64,000 nt of DNA from Actinomycetes bacterium (GTDB taxonomy: Bacteria > Actinomycetota > Thermoleophilia > BMS3ABIN01). Shown here piece after piece: positions 20,183 to 28,892 of this stretch. Below the pieces are notes generated by a model. The model was not told where the DNA came from and did no database searches. It saw only the letters and a program-made list of their open reading frames with translations. Within the stretch, counting starts at the first letter, position 1; the number at the start of each line of letters is the position of its first letter. Both the position numbers and the translations under genes were made by a program. The DNA is taken from positions 1 to 64,000 of the forward strand of contig JAJYLW010000014.1 in the NCBI GenBank assembly GCA_021787475.1, in the 5' to 3' direction.

Positions 20183-21610
20183 ATGGTCAAGTTGAATGAT
20201 GCGACCGCGGACGCGGCATTGAGAGTGCTGCTAATCACGCCTCCATCCGGTCTTTGGAAAGGCTCAATTGAACGTCCCTGGATCTCTACGCAGCCGCTGG
20301 GGTTGGCGTACATTGCCGCGGCAGTTCGCCAGAAACATCATAATGTGATGATGCTCGACGCCTTCTCGATGGGATTATCAGCCGAGAAAATCAAGGCAGC
20401 GGTCCGGTCTTTCCGGCCCCAGGTAGTTGGCATCTCTGCCCTGACGCCCCAATGGCCCGATGCTGCCGCGGCGGCCGGGCTTGTCAAAGACGAAAGCGCT
20501 GACATGTTAATTGTAGCCGGAGGACCGCACGTCACCGCATTGCCGGAGGCAGCAGCGAGCCATCCTGCAGTTGACGTCGCTGTAGTGGGAGAGGGCGAGG
20601 AGACGATGCAGGAAATCTGCGAAGCTGTTGCGGTCGGCTCTACCGTTGACAGTATTGCCGGCACCGTCCTTGGCAGCGGCGATTCCCTGAAGCGGAATCC
20701 CCCACGCGCCCGGAATATGGACCTTGATAATCTGCCATTCCCTGCGCATGACCTGTTGCCGAAGCCGGCAATGTATAACCCATACCCGGCTTGGGGGAGG
20801 CGGGGGAAATTTTCCTGCATAATCAGCGGGCGCGGTTGCCCTTATGGCTGCAGTTTTTGTGATGTTACCACGCAGCAGGGCAAGCGCTACCGCCTGCGGA
20901 GCGCTGAAAATATCGTTAAAGAGATTATTTGGCTCAATCGGGACTTTGGTGTTTCGATGTTCTCGTTCCGCGACCCATCGATGATTTGTAACCGGAAGCG
21001 GCTGATGGAAATATGCCGGCTTATCAAGAAGCACAAACTTGACATCGCCTGGACTTGTAGCGCCCGCGCCAACGAGGTGGATCTGGAGATGCTGATACAA
21101 ATGAGAGGCGCAGGTTGCCGGTTGATCCAATACGGAATCGAAGTTGGAAACGCGGAGATGCTCTTGAGGATTAAAAAAATCACAAAAGAGCGTGTGATTG
21201 AAGCAGTGCGGCAGACCCACGCTGCAGGCATTCTGGCGCATGGTTATTTCCTTTTTGGCTTTTTGGATGAAACCAGGGAAACTCTGGCTGAGACAATTTC
21301 TTTCGCCAAGGAATTGAGGTTGGATAGCGCCGGGTTTGCGGCAATGGTTCCTTTCCCCGGCACGGAGGAATTTGAGAAACATAAGCGTGAAGGGCTGCTG
21401 ATAAGTCAGGACTGGCGCGATTATGTTCCAACCGGAAGGCCGGTATACCGCCGCCAGAATATCACAGATGACGAATTGGTAAAAGCGATCAGACGGGCTT
21501 ACCGGGAGTTTTATCTCCGGCCGCGGATTATCGCCACGCACTTGCGGCTGGTGACGAATTATCACACACTTCACAATTATTTCCGGAGCGCGCGGCAGTT
21601 CCTGGTCTGA
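20183..21610 (+). CDS. B12-binding-domain radical SAM protein
   Basis: 475 aa. An N-terminal B12-binding-like domain (about 12-150: LLITPP, QPLGLAYIAAAVRQ, GGPHVTALP, VVGEGEE) precedes a radical SAM core with the cluster motif CPYGCSFCD near 219-227 and an oxygen-independent coproporphyrinogen-like C-terminal half (YFLFGFLDET). Class B members are often C- or P-methylases, or act in lipid and natural product pathways; the substrate is unknown. The gene looks less GC-rich than its neighbours, hinting at transfer. It converges on the minus-strand radical SAM/glycosyltransferase operon. Confidence 0.85.
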   Translation: MVKLNDATADAALRVLLITPPSGLWKGSIERPWISTQPLGLAYIAAAVRQKHHNVMMLDAFSMGLSAEKIKAAVRSFRPQVVGISALTPQWPDAAAAAGLVKDESADMLIVAGGPHVTALPEAAASHPAVDVAVVGEGEETMQEICEAVAVGSTVDSIAGTVLGSGDSLKRNPPRARNMDLDNLPFPAHDLLPKPAMYNPYPAWGRRGKFSCIISGRGCPYGCSFCDVTTQQGKRYRLRSAENIVKEIIWLNRDFGVSMFSFRDPSMICNRKRLMEICRLIKKHKLDIAWTCSARANEVDLEMLIQMRGAGCRLIQYGIEVGNAEMLLRIKKITKERVIEAVRQTHAAGILAHGYFLFGFLDETRETLAETISFAKELRLDSAGFAAMVPFPGTEEFEKHKREGLLISQDWRDYVPTGRPVYRRQNITDDELVKAIRRAYREFYLRPRIIATHLRLVTNYHTLHNYFRSARQFLV

Positions 21611-21689
21611 TTTGTGGCTGGGATGGATATGCGGAAATGATGCGCCCCAGAGACAAGCAAAAGCCTGCTATCTACTAAGAAAGCCGCCC

Positions 21690-21712
21690 AAAAACAGGCT
21701 GGCAAGCCTGCC
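21690..21712 (-). terminator. Rho-independent terminator of the minus-strand operon
   Basis: On the minus strand CAGGCT, loop TGCC, AGCCTG is followed by TTTTT, starting about 13 nt after the GT39-like stop. Coordinates are 21695-21710 for the stem and 21690-21694 for the T-run complement. Confidence 0.65.
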
Positions 21713-21724
21713 ATCCGCCGCGCT

Positions 21725-23521
21725 TTAACTGCTTACCGTGTAAACCTTAAACCGCTCCAGTGGCCGGCTGGTGATCGAAAAGGGCAACCGCCCCCAGTAA
21801 GTGCCGTAAAAGCCGGCGTCGGCCGGCGGGCTCATTACCCGCACCGGCATCGACCAGTCTGCCGCCGGGGCATCCGCCAGTCGCACGCGCTTTAGCAGGG
21901 ACGGCGCCACGGGTCTCTGCATCAAGCCAGGCTCGATGATCAGATCGCCCTTTTTCGGTTCGGCGCTGTCCGCGGGCAAGTACCGGTACCCTTCCTGCTC
22001 CATGTAATGGCGGAAGCCCCACTCTCCCACAAACCAGACCGTGCCGGTCGGGTGGTAGCGGGAATTGACCGATAGGGCAAAATCCTTGTAAGCCTGAGCC
22101 AGCCGGTAGTCGGCAGCCGACAGCCACAGGCCCGCCACAAATGACATTCCGATGGCAGCCAGCGCCAGGCCCGTCAGCAGCCGCCGCGATGAAATTGCCG
22201 CTTCCGCTTCCCGGAACATAAGAAGAACCATCGGCGCAAAGACGGGCAGATAGTATCTTGTAGTTGCGTCCGGCAGGAGGACGACAACGGCCGCCAGAAT
22301 CGAGACAAGCCAGAGGGCGAGGAACAAGAAGTCGCGGTCCGGGGGCCGGCCCCTGATGCGGCTTATTGCCTGGGCCAGCCCCTCTGAAAATACGCCAATC
22401 AGTAAACAGGCGCCGGTGAAGATAAAAATGGCGAAAAGAATCGCGCTGGCAGGCGGGTAGGCCGGTGAAAGCTGGCGCCAGCCAAGCAGCGCCGCTCCTG
22501 CCGCCACGGCCGGAAGCGCCAGGTACCGCCGCCGCCGCAGCATGAAAGCGCCGGCCAGAAATGGAGGAAACACCGACGCGCCGCTCAGCTGCAGGATCAT
22601 TCCCTGAAACCGTGAGACAAGGCTGTATCCCTGGACGCTGAGACCCTGGGCGTGGGAAAATCGCGGCAGCGCCCCGTAATGGGCAAGGTTAAACCAGGTA
22701 AAGGCGGCAAAAGCCACCACCGGCAGGACGGCTGGCAGGACCGCCTCCCGCCGCAGCCGCCCCGTCTGAATCCAGGCGTATGCCGGCAGCAGCAGGATCA
22801 AGGCCAGCCCCTGATAGCCGGTGAAAACCGTCAGCGTTGTCAGTATGCTCGCGAGCGCCAGCAACGGCGGGCTGCGGCGGTCAGTTCCGTATATGTAGGC
22901 GGCGGTCGCCGCCAGCCAGAAGGCGGTCATGGGCAGATCGCCCATCAGGGTATGGGAAAGGACCATCACCGCCGGCGTGGACAGCAGCAGCAGCGCCGCC
23001 GGCAGCGCCCCCCGGGTGAAACGGCTGCCAAGGAAGAACATGGAGGCCCCGGCGATGAGCGGGAAAATTATAAAGCCGAGGTGAAACAGCGCCTCCGGCG
23101 CGCCGACCCCGCCCGCCAGCATGAAAAGGGAGATGTAGAGCTCGTCAAAGGCGGGGTGGGTATCTCTGAACGCGCCAAATTGCCTGCCCATTAAAAAATA
23201 GTTGGGAATGTGCTGCTGGAACGGGTGCGACAGGTTGTTGCGGGCAAAGTCCCAGAAAATGGCGTCGTCCAGGTGAAGCGCCTGGCCGATGAACGGCACG
23301 GTGATGGCGAGGACAAACAGAAAGATGGCGGCGAGGCTGGCCGCCAGCCCCAGCCGCGTCCGGGAAACCGACGCTGCGGCCCGGGCGCTTTCAGATCGCT
23401 GGCCCTCGAAGGCTACCCGCTTGTTTGCGGCAGCGCCATCAGCTGTTTCATCAGCCGTCCGTACATCAGTGGATTGAAAAGAATGTTGGTGACGAAATAA
23501 CACTCGTGTGAACAGTAGCAT
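21725..23521 (-). CDS. GT39-like (PMT/ArnT) membrane glycosyltransferase
   Basis: Up to 598 aa with about twelve hydrophobic segments and a C-terminal soluble domain of about 130 residues. The first periplasmic loop carries LDDAIFWDFARNN, matching the acidic DD/DE pair that is catalytic in lipid-linked sugar transferases of the GT-C fold. It would transfer a sugar from a polyprenyl phosphate carrier outside the membrane. The 5' end is uncertain: ATG 23521 or GTG 23503 overlap the upstream gene by about 100 nt, and no ATG, GTG or TTG follows that gene's stop before the first helix. Last gene of a four-gene minus-strand operon. Confidence 0.75.
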   Translation of the reverse strand: MLLFTRVLFRHQHSFQSTDVRTADETADGAAANKRVAFEGQRSESARAAASVSRTRLGLAASLAAIFLFVLAITVPFIGQALHLDDAIFWDFARNNLSHPFQQHIPNYFLMGRQFGAFRDTHPAFDELYISLFMLAGGVGAPEALFHLGFIIFPLIAGASMFFLGSRFTRGALPAALLLLSTPAVMVLSHTLMGDLPMTAFWLAATAAYIYGTDRRSPPLLALASILTTLTVFTGYQGLALILLLPAYAWIQTGRLRREAVLPAVLPVVAFAAFTWFNLAHYGALPRFSHAQGLSVQGYSLVSRFQGMILQLSGASVFPPFLAGAFMLRRRRYLALPAVAAGAALLGWRQLSPAYPPASAILFAIFIFTGACLLIGVFSEGLAQAISRIRGRPPDRDFLFLALWLVSILAAVVVLLPDATTRYYLPVFAPMVLLMFREAEAAISSRRLLTGLALAAIGMSFVAGLWLSAADYRLAQAYKDFALSVNSRYHPTGTVWFVGEWGFRHYMEQEGYRYLPADSAEPKKGDLIIEPGLMQRPVAPSLLKRVRLADAPAADWSMPVRVMSPPADAGFYGTYWGRLPFSITSRPLERFKVYTVSS

Positions 23522-24528
23522 CCCGAACTGTTGATTTGCGCCCTGACGGCGCCGGCGTTCCCGGAACGCAACACCTCCATTAAATCATAGCCGCTCTCGC
23601 GCACGTTTCCCATCCGGGAATCAAGAATCTCACAGGGAAAGACGTCCCCGACCTCGTTCATCACGGCGGCAATGCGGCCGGCCAGGCAGGGCAGCTGCCG
23701 CCGTCCCTGGCGGACGGTCTCGTAAATCAGGCGCCGCTGGACCAGGTCCTGGGCGGATTTTAGCCGCGCTAGGCTAAAATGGTACATCCTCGGGCGAGGC
23801 CCCTTCAGGTCCGTCTCCAGCCGCTCGATCGCGCATAAGTATTTTGCCAGGTCGATGCCTTTGCCGTTTCCGTCCGCCGGGCTGCCGCGAACCAGCGAGA
23901 TGGTATGGGTCTCGCACCCGGGCAGACCGTTGACAAAATCGATGATCTTTTCAATGTCGTCCTGGTTCTGGCGCAGAAAAACGGTGTTGACGCCTGTCTG
24001 CAGGTTTTGATGCCGGCGCCGCAGCCGCCGCAGTTCTTCCCACGTCTCCATGGCCTTGTCAAAACTGCCGGGCGTGTTGCGGATGCGGTCGTGTTCAGCG
24101 CCAATCCCGTCGATCGAGACCTTGATCACCACGGCGCTCTCCGGCGAGCGGGAAAGAATCTCGTCCGCTTGGGGAATGATCAGGTCTGGCGCCAGGCCGT
24201 TGGTGGGCAGCGTGATGACGACCGGCCGGCAGCTGCGGTAAAAGGCGTCAACGATATCCGCCAGGTCCCGGCGCAAGAAAATTTCCCCGCCGGAAAAGAG
24301 CAGCCACAGGAGCCCGCCCATCGAACCGGCCACCCGGCCGATCTCATCGAGGTCAAGCTCGTCGCGGCGGCTGTGCCGGTCCTGCCAGTAGAAGCAGAAC
24401 GGGCAGCGGGCATTGCAGCGCGAAGTCACAAAAAAAGTGAACTGAACCAACCTGTTCTTCAGAAAGATCTGGGGGATGTATTTTATTGGCGAGTGCATAA
24501 GGAGTTTCGCGTTCGGCGTTTCGCGCAT
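23413..24528 (-). CDS. Radical SAM/SPASM-type protein
   Basis: About 371 aa from the ATG at 24528 (alternative ATG 24498). The cluster motif CNARCPFC lies just after TFFVTSR; LLFSGGEIFLRRDL and VSIDGIGAEHDRIR are typical of the peptide- or lipid-modifying SPASM group. The C-terminal Cys-rich part (PCEILD, SGCYCSHECYF) suggests an auxiliary Fe-S site. The frame continues 79 codons upstream into the GT2 gene, which is judged spurious. CGAAACG-type heptamers span the start codon region. Substrate unknown; neighbours point to a glycan or lipid carrier. Confidence 0.83.
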   Translation of the reverse strand: MRETPNAKLLMHSPIKYIPQIFLKNRLVQFTFFVTSRCNARCPFCFYWQDRHSRRDELDLDEIGRVAGSMGGLLWLLFSGGEIFLRRDLADIVDAFYRSCRPVVITLPTNGLAPDLIIPQADEILSRSPESAVVIKVSIDGIGAEHDRIRNTPGSFDKAMETWEELRRLRRRHQNLQTGVNTVFLRQNQDDIEKIIDFVNGLPGCETHTISLVRGSPADGNGKGIDLAKYLCAIERLETDLKGPRPRMYHFSLARLKSAQDLVQRRLIYETVRQGRRQLPCLAGRIAAVMNEVGDVFPCEILDSRMGNVRESGYDLMEVLRSGNAGAVRAQINSSGCYCSHECYFVTNILFNPLMYGRLMKQLMALPQTSG

Positions 24529-24550
24529 GACCTCCGGAACGCGGAATGGC
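24497..24550 (-). repeat. Heptamer words across the radical SAM/SPASM start
   Basis: Between the GT2 stop and the downstream gene the minus strand reads CGCCATT, CCGCGTT, CCGGAGG then, after the first ATG, CGCGAAA, CGCCGAA, CGCGAAA. If 24528 is the start, the repeat encodes the residues RETPNAKLL. Confidence 0.45.
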
Positions 24551-24551
24551 G

Positions 24552-25592
24552 TTACCCGTACCGGCGCAGGATCTTCACTTCCCAAAGGTATTTTAACGTG
24601 CCAACGGCCGATCCGTAAGCGACGGCGGCGGGATAAACAAGCTGGTAATAAAGCAGCGAGCGGACCAGGAACCACCAGCCGCGCTCGCGCTTGATTAGCT
24701 GAAACAGGCTGAAGCTGGCGCCAACGTTGAGGGCGTAAAGCAGGGGGATGGGCAGCAGCAGCCACCAGATGCCCGACGCCAGCGCCGCGGCAACCAGGAT
24801 CAGGTTGAACGCCTGGGTGCCGGTGTTGACTTTCAGCTGATGTGAGGCGGCGCCGGAGTCCTTGAGCACGTCGCGGTTCTTGAGCGAGTACATCGTCCAG
24901 TACTTGCTTTTCTTGACGGCGTTCCTGATCGACCTGTTGAAATTAAAGCCAAACATGTGCCGCACCTGGATGCTGGCCGGGCGCAGCAGGCGGTGGCCGG
25001 CCTGGATCAGGCGGTGCGAGAACTCGACATCCTCGACGCTGGCCTGGTGGCCGATGAATGAATTCTCGACAAACCCGCCGAACTCTTGAAAGAGATCCTT
25101 GCGGATCGCCATGCAGTGGGTGGCGATATAATCGGGGTGCTCATTCTTGGTTTCGACGTAATGAATGTAAAGGGACTGGAAGTTGCTGAAAAAGTCCTCG
25201 TCCCAGGCGTCCTTGGTGTAGGCGCCGCCAACGCAACTGGCGCCGCTGCCGCTCAGCTTCTCAACGCAGCGCGCCATTGTCTCCGGCATAATGATGCAAT
25301 CGGCGTCAATAAAAAGAATGATCTCCCCGGCAGCCTTGCCGGAGCCAATATTACGCGCTTTCGACACCCCCATGTTTTCTTTCAGGGCGACAAGCCGGTG
25401 AGGATACCTGCCGGCAAACCCCCGCAGCACTTCCATGCAGTTGTCGGTGGAGCAATCGTTGACCAGGACAACCTCGAAATTGGGGTAGGTTGAATTGTAG
25501 ACTGCCTCAAGGACAGGACCGATGGTTTCAGCCTTGTTGTAGACTGGGATGACCACCGAGACCATCGGCGCGGAAGAAGCGGCTTTGTTCAT
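24552..25592 (-). CDS. Family 2 glycosyltransferase, membrane-anchored
   Basis: 346 aa. GT-A domain at 10-230 with VSVVIPVYNKAETI, LVNDCSTDN and the metal-binding FIDADC, then EDVEFSHRL as the acceptor-side acidic motif. Two to three C-terminal membrane helices (about 265-325). It would move a sugar from a nucleotide donor to a lipid or glycan at the inner membrane face. The ATG overlaps the upstream stop by 4 nt (ATGA), so it is co-translated. Confidence 0.87.
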   Translation of the reverse strand: MNKAASSAPMVSVVIPVYNKAETIGPVLEAVYNSTYPNFEVVLVNDCSTDNCMEVLRGFAGRYPHRLVALKENMGVSKARNIGSGKAAGEIILFIDADCIIMPETMARCVEKLSGSGASCVGGAYTKDAWDEDFFSNFQSLYIHYVETKNEHPDYIATHCMAIRKDLFQEFGGFVENSFIGHQASVEDVEFSHRLIQAGHRLLRPASIQVRHMFGFNFNRSIRNAVKKSKYWTMYSLKNRDVLKDSGAASHQLKVNTGTQAFNLILVAAALASGIWWLLLPIPLLYALNVGASFSLFQLIKRERGWWFLVRSLLYYQLVYPAAVAYGSAVGTLKYLWEVKILRRYG

Positions 25593-27058
25593 TTCACCTT
25601 CGCGGGCTGGCTTTGGTCCGGCGGCGCCGGCTTCATGGCGAGGCTGTCGCGCCTGGCCCAGAGCCAGAAGAAGCTCGCCGCTCCCTTGATTACGGTTCTG
25701 AAATCGTAGATGCTGCGCACTCCCAGCAGCCGCCGGAGGATGAAACCGGGACGGGAATAGAAGCGGCGGAAGGCGATTGTGCGCACTGCTTCGATCTGCT
25801 CCCGCGTCATCGAATAAGGGACGAATGCGCCGCCTTCGAAAGTGTAGTCATCCGTGTTTGTTGACATTGTGCCATATTTGTCAACATTGTCGTAAAGCTC
25901 AGTCCCGGGGAAAGGCGTCATCGTGTGAAAGTTTGCGTAATGCGGGTTAAGCTCAACGGCAAAGTCCACCGTTTTCAGCGCTTCTTCGTACGTCTCCCCC
26001 GGAATGCCGATGATGAAGGGCGTATAGACCTTCAGCCCCGCTTTTTTTGCCGCCGCCACGGCGGCGCGCGTCTGGTCAAGAGTCACGCCCTTGCGGAGCG
26101 TGTTCAAGTTTTTCTGGACGCCGCTTTCGGCGCCAAAGAGGATTGCCCAACAGCCGGCTTTTTTCAACTCACGAAGCAACTCAAAGTCAACGGTGTTCAC
26201 GCGCGAGGAGACATAAAAGCTAAAATCAAGTTTGAGCTCCCGGAACCGGCCGAGCAACTGCATGACCCGCTCCCGGTCGGCAGTGAAAGTCTCGTCCAGG
26301 AACCTGATCTCCCTGAAACCGTAGCGGTTCACCAGTTCCTCGACTTCACTGGCGACGTTCTCGACGCTGCGGAAGCGGATGCGGCGCTCGCCATTCATCT
26401 GGAAACAGTAAATGCAGCGGGCCTTGCAGCCACGCGAGGTCATCACGATCGCGATCGGCTTGCGCTTGTAACTCCCCGGCGGCGACTCGTACTTGTCAAA
26501 ATCCCCCAGCAGTTCCCGCCGCGGGATGGGGATGGCGTCCAGGTCCTCGATCAGCGGCCGGGGTTCGTTCTTGACAATGGCGCCGTCCCGGGACCGGAAA
26601 GCAGTCCCCGCCACTCCGGCAAGGCTGCAGCCATTTATTAACTTGTCAATCATCTCCGGGACGGTCTGCTCGCCCTCGCCGATGACAATCGAATCGAGGC
26701 TGGGGCAGTCCTGAAGGCACTTCTCTTCCACTGCGGACGGGTAAGGGCCGGCGGCAGTGACGTGGACGGATGGGTCGATGGCCTTGATGCCGGCGGCTGT
26801 TTTCTTTGCCTTGCTCCACATGGCGGCGTTGGCGGAAATGCCGACGAACCCGGGCGCAAACCGGCGCACCTGGTCGATGATCTCGGCGTGGGTCCAGAAA
26901 GCGCCGTCCACCAGCCTGACCTCGTGCCCGGCGGCCTGAATGCAGGTAGCGATATAAAGCAGTCCGAGCGGGTGCTGGTAGCTGACCGCCGATCTGGCCA
27001 CCCTGGAAGGATAGATGTCATCCGGCTTCCAGGACGGCAGGATAACCATTGATTTCAA
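25589..27058 (-). CDS. B12-binding-domain radical SAM protein, operon head
   Basis: 489 aa. N-terminal B12-binding-like domain (SYQHPLGLLYIATCIQ, VVIGEGEQT-type IVIGEGEQTVPEM), then the radical SAM motif CKARCIYC near 215-222 and a C-terminal part with FIIGIPGETYEEALKT and MTPFPGTELYD. It resembles the forward-strand radical SAM protein in architecture but is clearly divergent. It starts the four-gene minus-strand operon. The DxHxxG cobalamin motif is not visible, as is common in this class. Product unknown. Confidence 0.85.
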   Translation of the reverse strand: MKSMVILPSWKPDDIYPSRVARSAVSYQHPLGLLYIATCIQAAGHEVRLVDGAFWTHAEIIDQVRRFAPGFVGISANAAMWSKAKKTAAGIKAIDPSVHVTAAGPYPSAVEEKCLQDCPSLDSIVIGEGEQTVPEMIDKLINGCSLAGVAGTAFRSRDGAIVKNEPRPLIEDLDAIPIPRRELLGDFDKYESPPGSYKRKPIAIVMTSRGCKARCIYCFQMNGERRIRFRSVENVASEVEELVNRYGFREIRFLDETFTADRERVMQLLGRFRELKLDFSFYVSSRVNTVDFELLRELKKAGCWAILFGAESGVQKNLNTLRKGVTLDQTRAAVAAAKKAGLKVYTPFIIGIPGETYEEALKTVDFAVELNPHYANFHTMTPFPGTELYDNVDKYGTMSTNTDDYTFEGGAFVPYSMTREQIEAVRTIAFRRFYSRPGFILRRLLGVRSIYDFRTVIKGAASFFWLWARRDSLAMKPAPPDQSQPAKVK

Positions 27059-27469
27059 GCCGGCCGCCTCCTCAAAGGGCAGTTACGGAAGTGATGCTAC
27101 GTCAAAAGCATTAGCCTTTCGGCCTGGCAGTTGAGCAAGCTGGATTATTAATTAAGAAAATGAGACGCGTCATCGGGCGGAAAAAAGCAAACAAATCCCC
27201 ACGGACCTCTTTAGTAAAGTTTAGCAGAGGAGTGTAACTGTTTCTATCAGCCGAACCCAGGGACATGATCTCAATTTCCTTTGGGAAATGGATCATGTCC
27301 CTGGCTGTTGCGGCAGGCGGCAGCGAACTCATGTCCACGGGCGGTTGCTTGTCCTCCATATATCTGCTATGCTGTCTTTGCCAGCTCTCTGGCGCTGCCG
27401 GTGTGCATCTTCCGCGCGGTGCGGTATTTGTCCGGTTTTTATGGTTGACCACATTTCTATTATCATCCC
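27059..27469. other. Divergent intergenic region, no gene seen
   Basis: This 411-nt spacer lies between the minus-strand radical SAM operon and the plus-strand RACo-like gene, so it must hold both promoters. No convincing coding frame, tRNA or -35/-10 pair was found. I looked specifically for a detached ferredoxin domain upstream of the RACo-like gene and saw none. The main structure is the inverted repeat described separately. Confidence 0.5.
27257..27304. repeat. Long inverted repeat with nested stem
   Basis: CCAGGGACATGATC (27257-27270) is the exact reverse complement of 27291-27304; inside, ATTTCC (27274-27279) pairs with GGAAAT (27284-27289). The result is a hairpin of about 20 bp with a 4-nt loop. 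It resembles REP/MITE-type palindromes rather than a terminator, since no T-run follows. Confidence 0.6.
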
Positions 27470-28681
27470 TTGACCAGCGCTGAAATAATCAACCCGGCTT
27501 CAGCCGGTTACGGAGCCGCTGTCGATGTTGGCACTTCAAGCATCTGGTCGCGGCTGGTCCGGCTGGGCGACGGCGGCGCGCTTGGCACCAGGGTAATTGC
27601 CAACCCGCAGCAGGAATACGGCGCCGACATCGCCAGCCGTCTCGGAATCGCCGCCGAGCAGCCTGCGGTCAGGACGCGCCTGCACGTCCTCCTCACCCAG
27701 GCCATCAGCGATTCGCTCACCGGACTTTGCCGGGAGGCCGGCATTGACGTTGAAGAGATAGTTGACATTGTGGCGGTGGGCAACTCGGCCATGTATGCGT
27801 TTCTGCTGGATGTTGATCCGGCGCCGCTTTGCGGCACGCCTTACAACCTCAAAGAAGCGGGTGACTATGCCGGCCCCGCCACGGGACTCGGCATTGCCGC
27901 TCCCGCGGCAAACCTGTTCGTGCCCCGTCCCGTTTTCGGCTTTGTCGGCGCCGATGCGCTCGCCGATATCTTGGCGGTGGGCATGGCCGGCAGCGCCGGG
28001 ACGGAGCTGACGGTGGACGTCGGCACCAATTGCGAGATCGCGCTGGGGGGACGCGACCGAATACTGGTGGCCTCCACGCCTGCCGGCCCCGCCTACGAGG
28101 ATGCGCACATGTCTTTCGGCCTCTCGGCGACCCGGGGCGCCATTTACAAGGCCCGCCTTGAAGGGGAAAAGTTTGTTTATGAAGTGGTTGGCGGCGGCAA
28201 AGCGAAAGGAATCTGCGGCTCCGGCCTCATTGACATCATTGCAGAGATGAGACGATATAGCTGGGTGGATGGGAGCGGCCGTCTGCTGAAGCAGGGGCCG
28301 GTGGTGATAGCCGGCGGCGAGGAGCCGATCAGTATGGACCAGCATGACATCCGCTCCTTCCAGCTGGTCAAGGCCTCCGTCCATGCCGCCATCTCCGTGT
28401 TGCAAAAGAAGCGGGGGGGGGCGCAACCGGAGCGGATGCTAATCACAGGCACGTTCGGCAGTTATATCAACTTGGACAATGCCCGCCTGCTGAAGATGTT
28501 CCCGGATCTGCCCGATGACCGCGTCGAGGTGTCTGCCGACGCGGCCTGCCGGGGCGCCGCCCTGATGCTGACGCCGGCGCACCGGCGCAGCCTGGAGGAG
28601 ATCAGGTCAAAAATCAGGCATGTTCCACTGCCGCTCAACAAATCATTCCAGGATGAATTTATCCGGTTGATGGAAATGTAA
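27470..28681 (+). CDS. RACo-like corrinoid reactivating ATPase (ASKHA domain only)
   Basis: 403 aa matching the C-terminal region of RACo/DUF4445 proteins, which use ATP to reduce inactive Co(II) corrinoid proteins to Co(I). AAVDVGTSS at 15-23 is the first phosphate loop, TVDVGTNCEIAL the second and LITGTFGSYINL the third. The usual N-terminal [2Fe-2S] ferredoxin and linker domains are absent: the protein starts almost directly at the ASKHA fold. An electron donor would therefore be a separate protein. It probably services the corrinoid protein at 19.4 kb. TTG start, no ribosome site. Confidence 0.8.
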   Translation: MTSAEIINPASAGYGAAVDVGTSSIWSRLVRLGDGGALGTRVIANPQQEYGADIASRLGIAAEQPAVRTRLHVLLTQAISDSLTGLCREAGIDVEEIVDIVAVGNSAMYAFLLDVDPAPLCGTPYNLKEAGDYAGPATGLGIAAPAANLFVPRPVFGFVGADALADILAVGMAGSAGTELTVDVGTNCEIALGGRDRILVASTPAGPAYEDAHMSFGLSATRGAIYKARLEGEKFVYEVVGGGKAKGICGSGLIDIIAEMRRYSWVDGSGRLLKQGPVVIAGGEEPISMDQHDIRSFQLVKASVHAAISVLQKKRGGAQPERMLITGTFGSYINLDNARLLKMFPDLPDDRVEVSADAACRGAALMLTPAHRRSLEEIRSKIRHVPLPLNKSFQDEFIRLMEM

Positions 28682-28734
28682 AAAAGCGGATATTGGATGC
28701 TGGATTCTGGATAACCCAATATCCAATATCCGTT
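28682..28734 (+). repeat. Paired heptamer repeat after the RACo-like gene
   Basis: AAAAAGC then GGATATT, GGATGCT, GGATTCT, GGATAAC leads into the complementary ATCCAAT, ATCCG. The outer 12 bp (28687-28698 with 28721-28732) pair perfectly. The AAAGCGGA edge and GGATAAccc inner edge are both present, making this the most compact complete element. Confidence 0.7.
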
Positions 28735-28892
28735 TATTGGTTTTGTAGCGCCGCCGGAAAAAGGCTAAGATGAATTTGAACTTACACCGACTGATTTAAC
28801 AGGAATTTGCGCTCCCGTGCCTCGCTCTCTGGCTGCAGGTTGCTCTTGATCACGGACAGGAACGCTGATATCGGAAATGGAATATCAAATCG

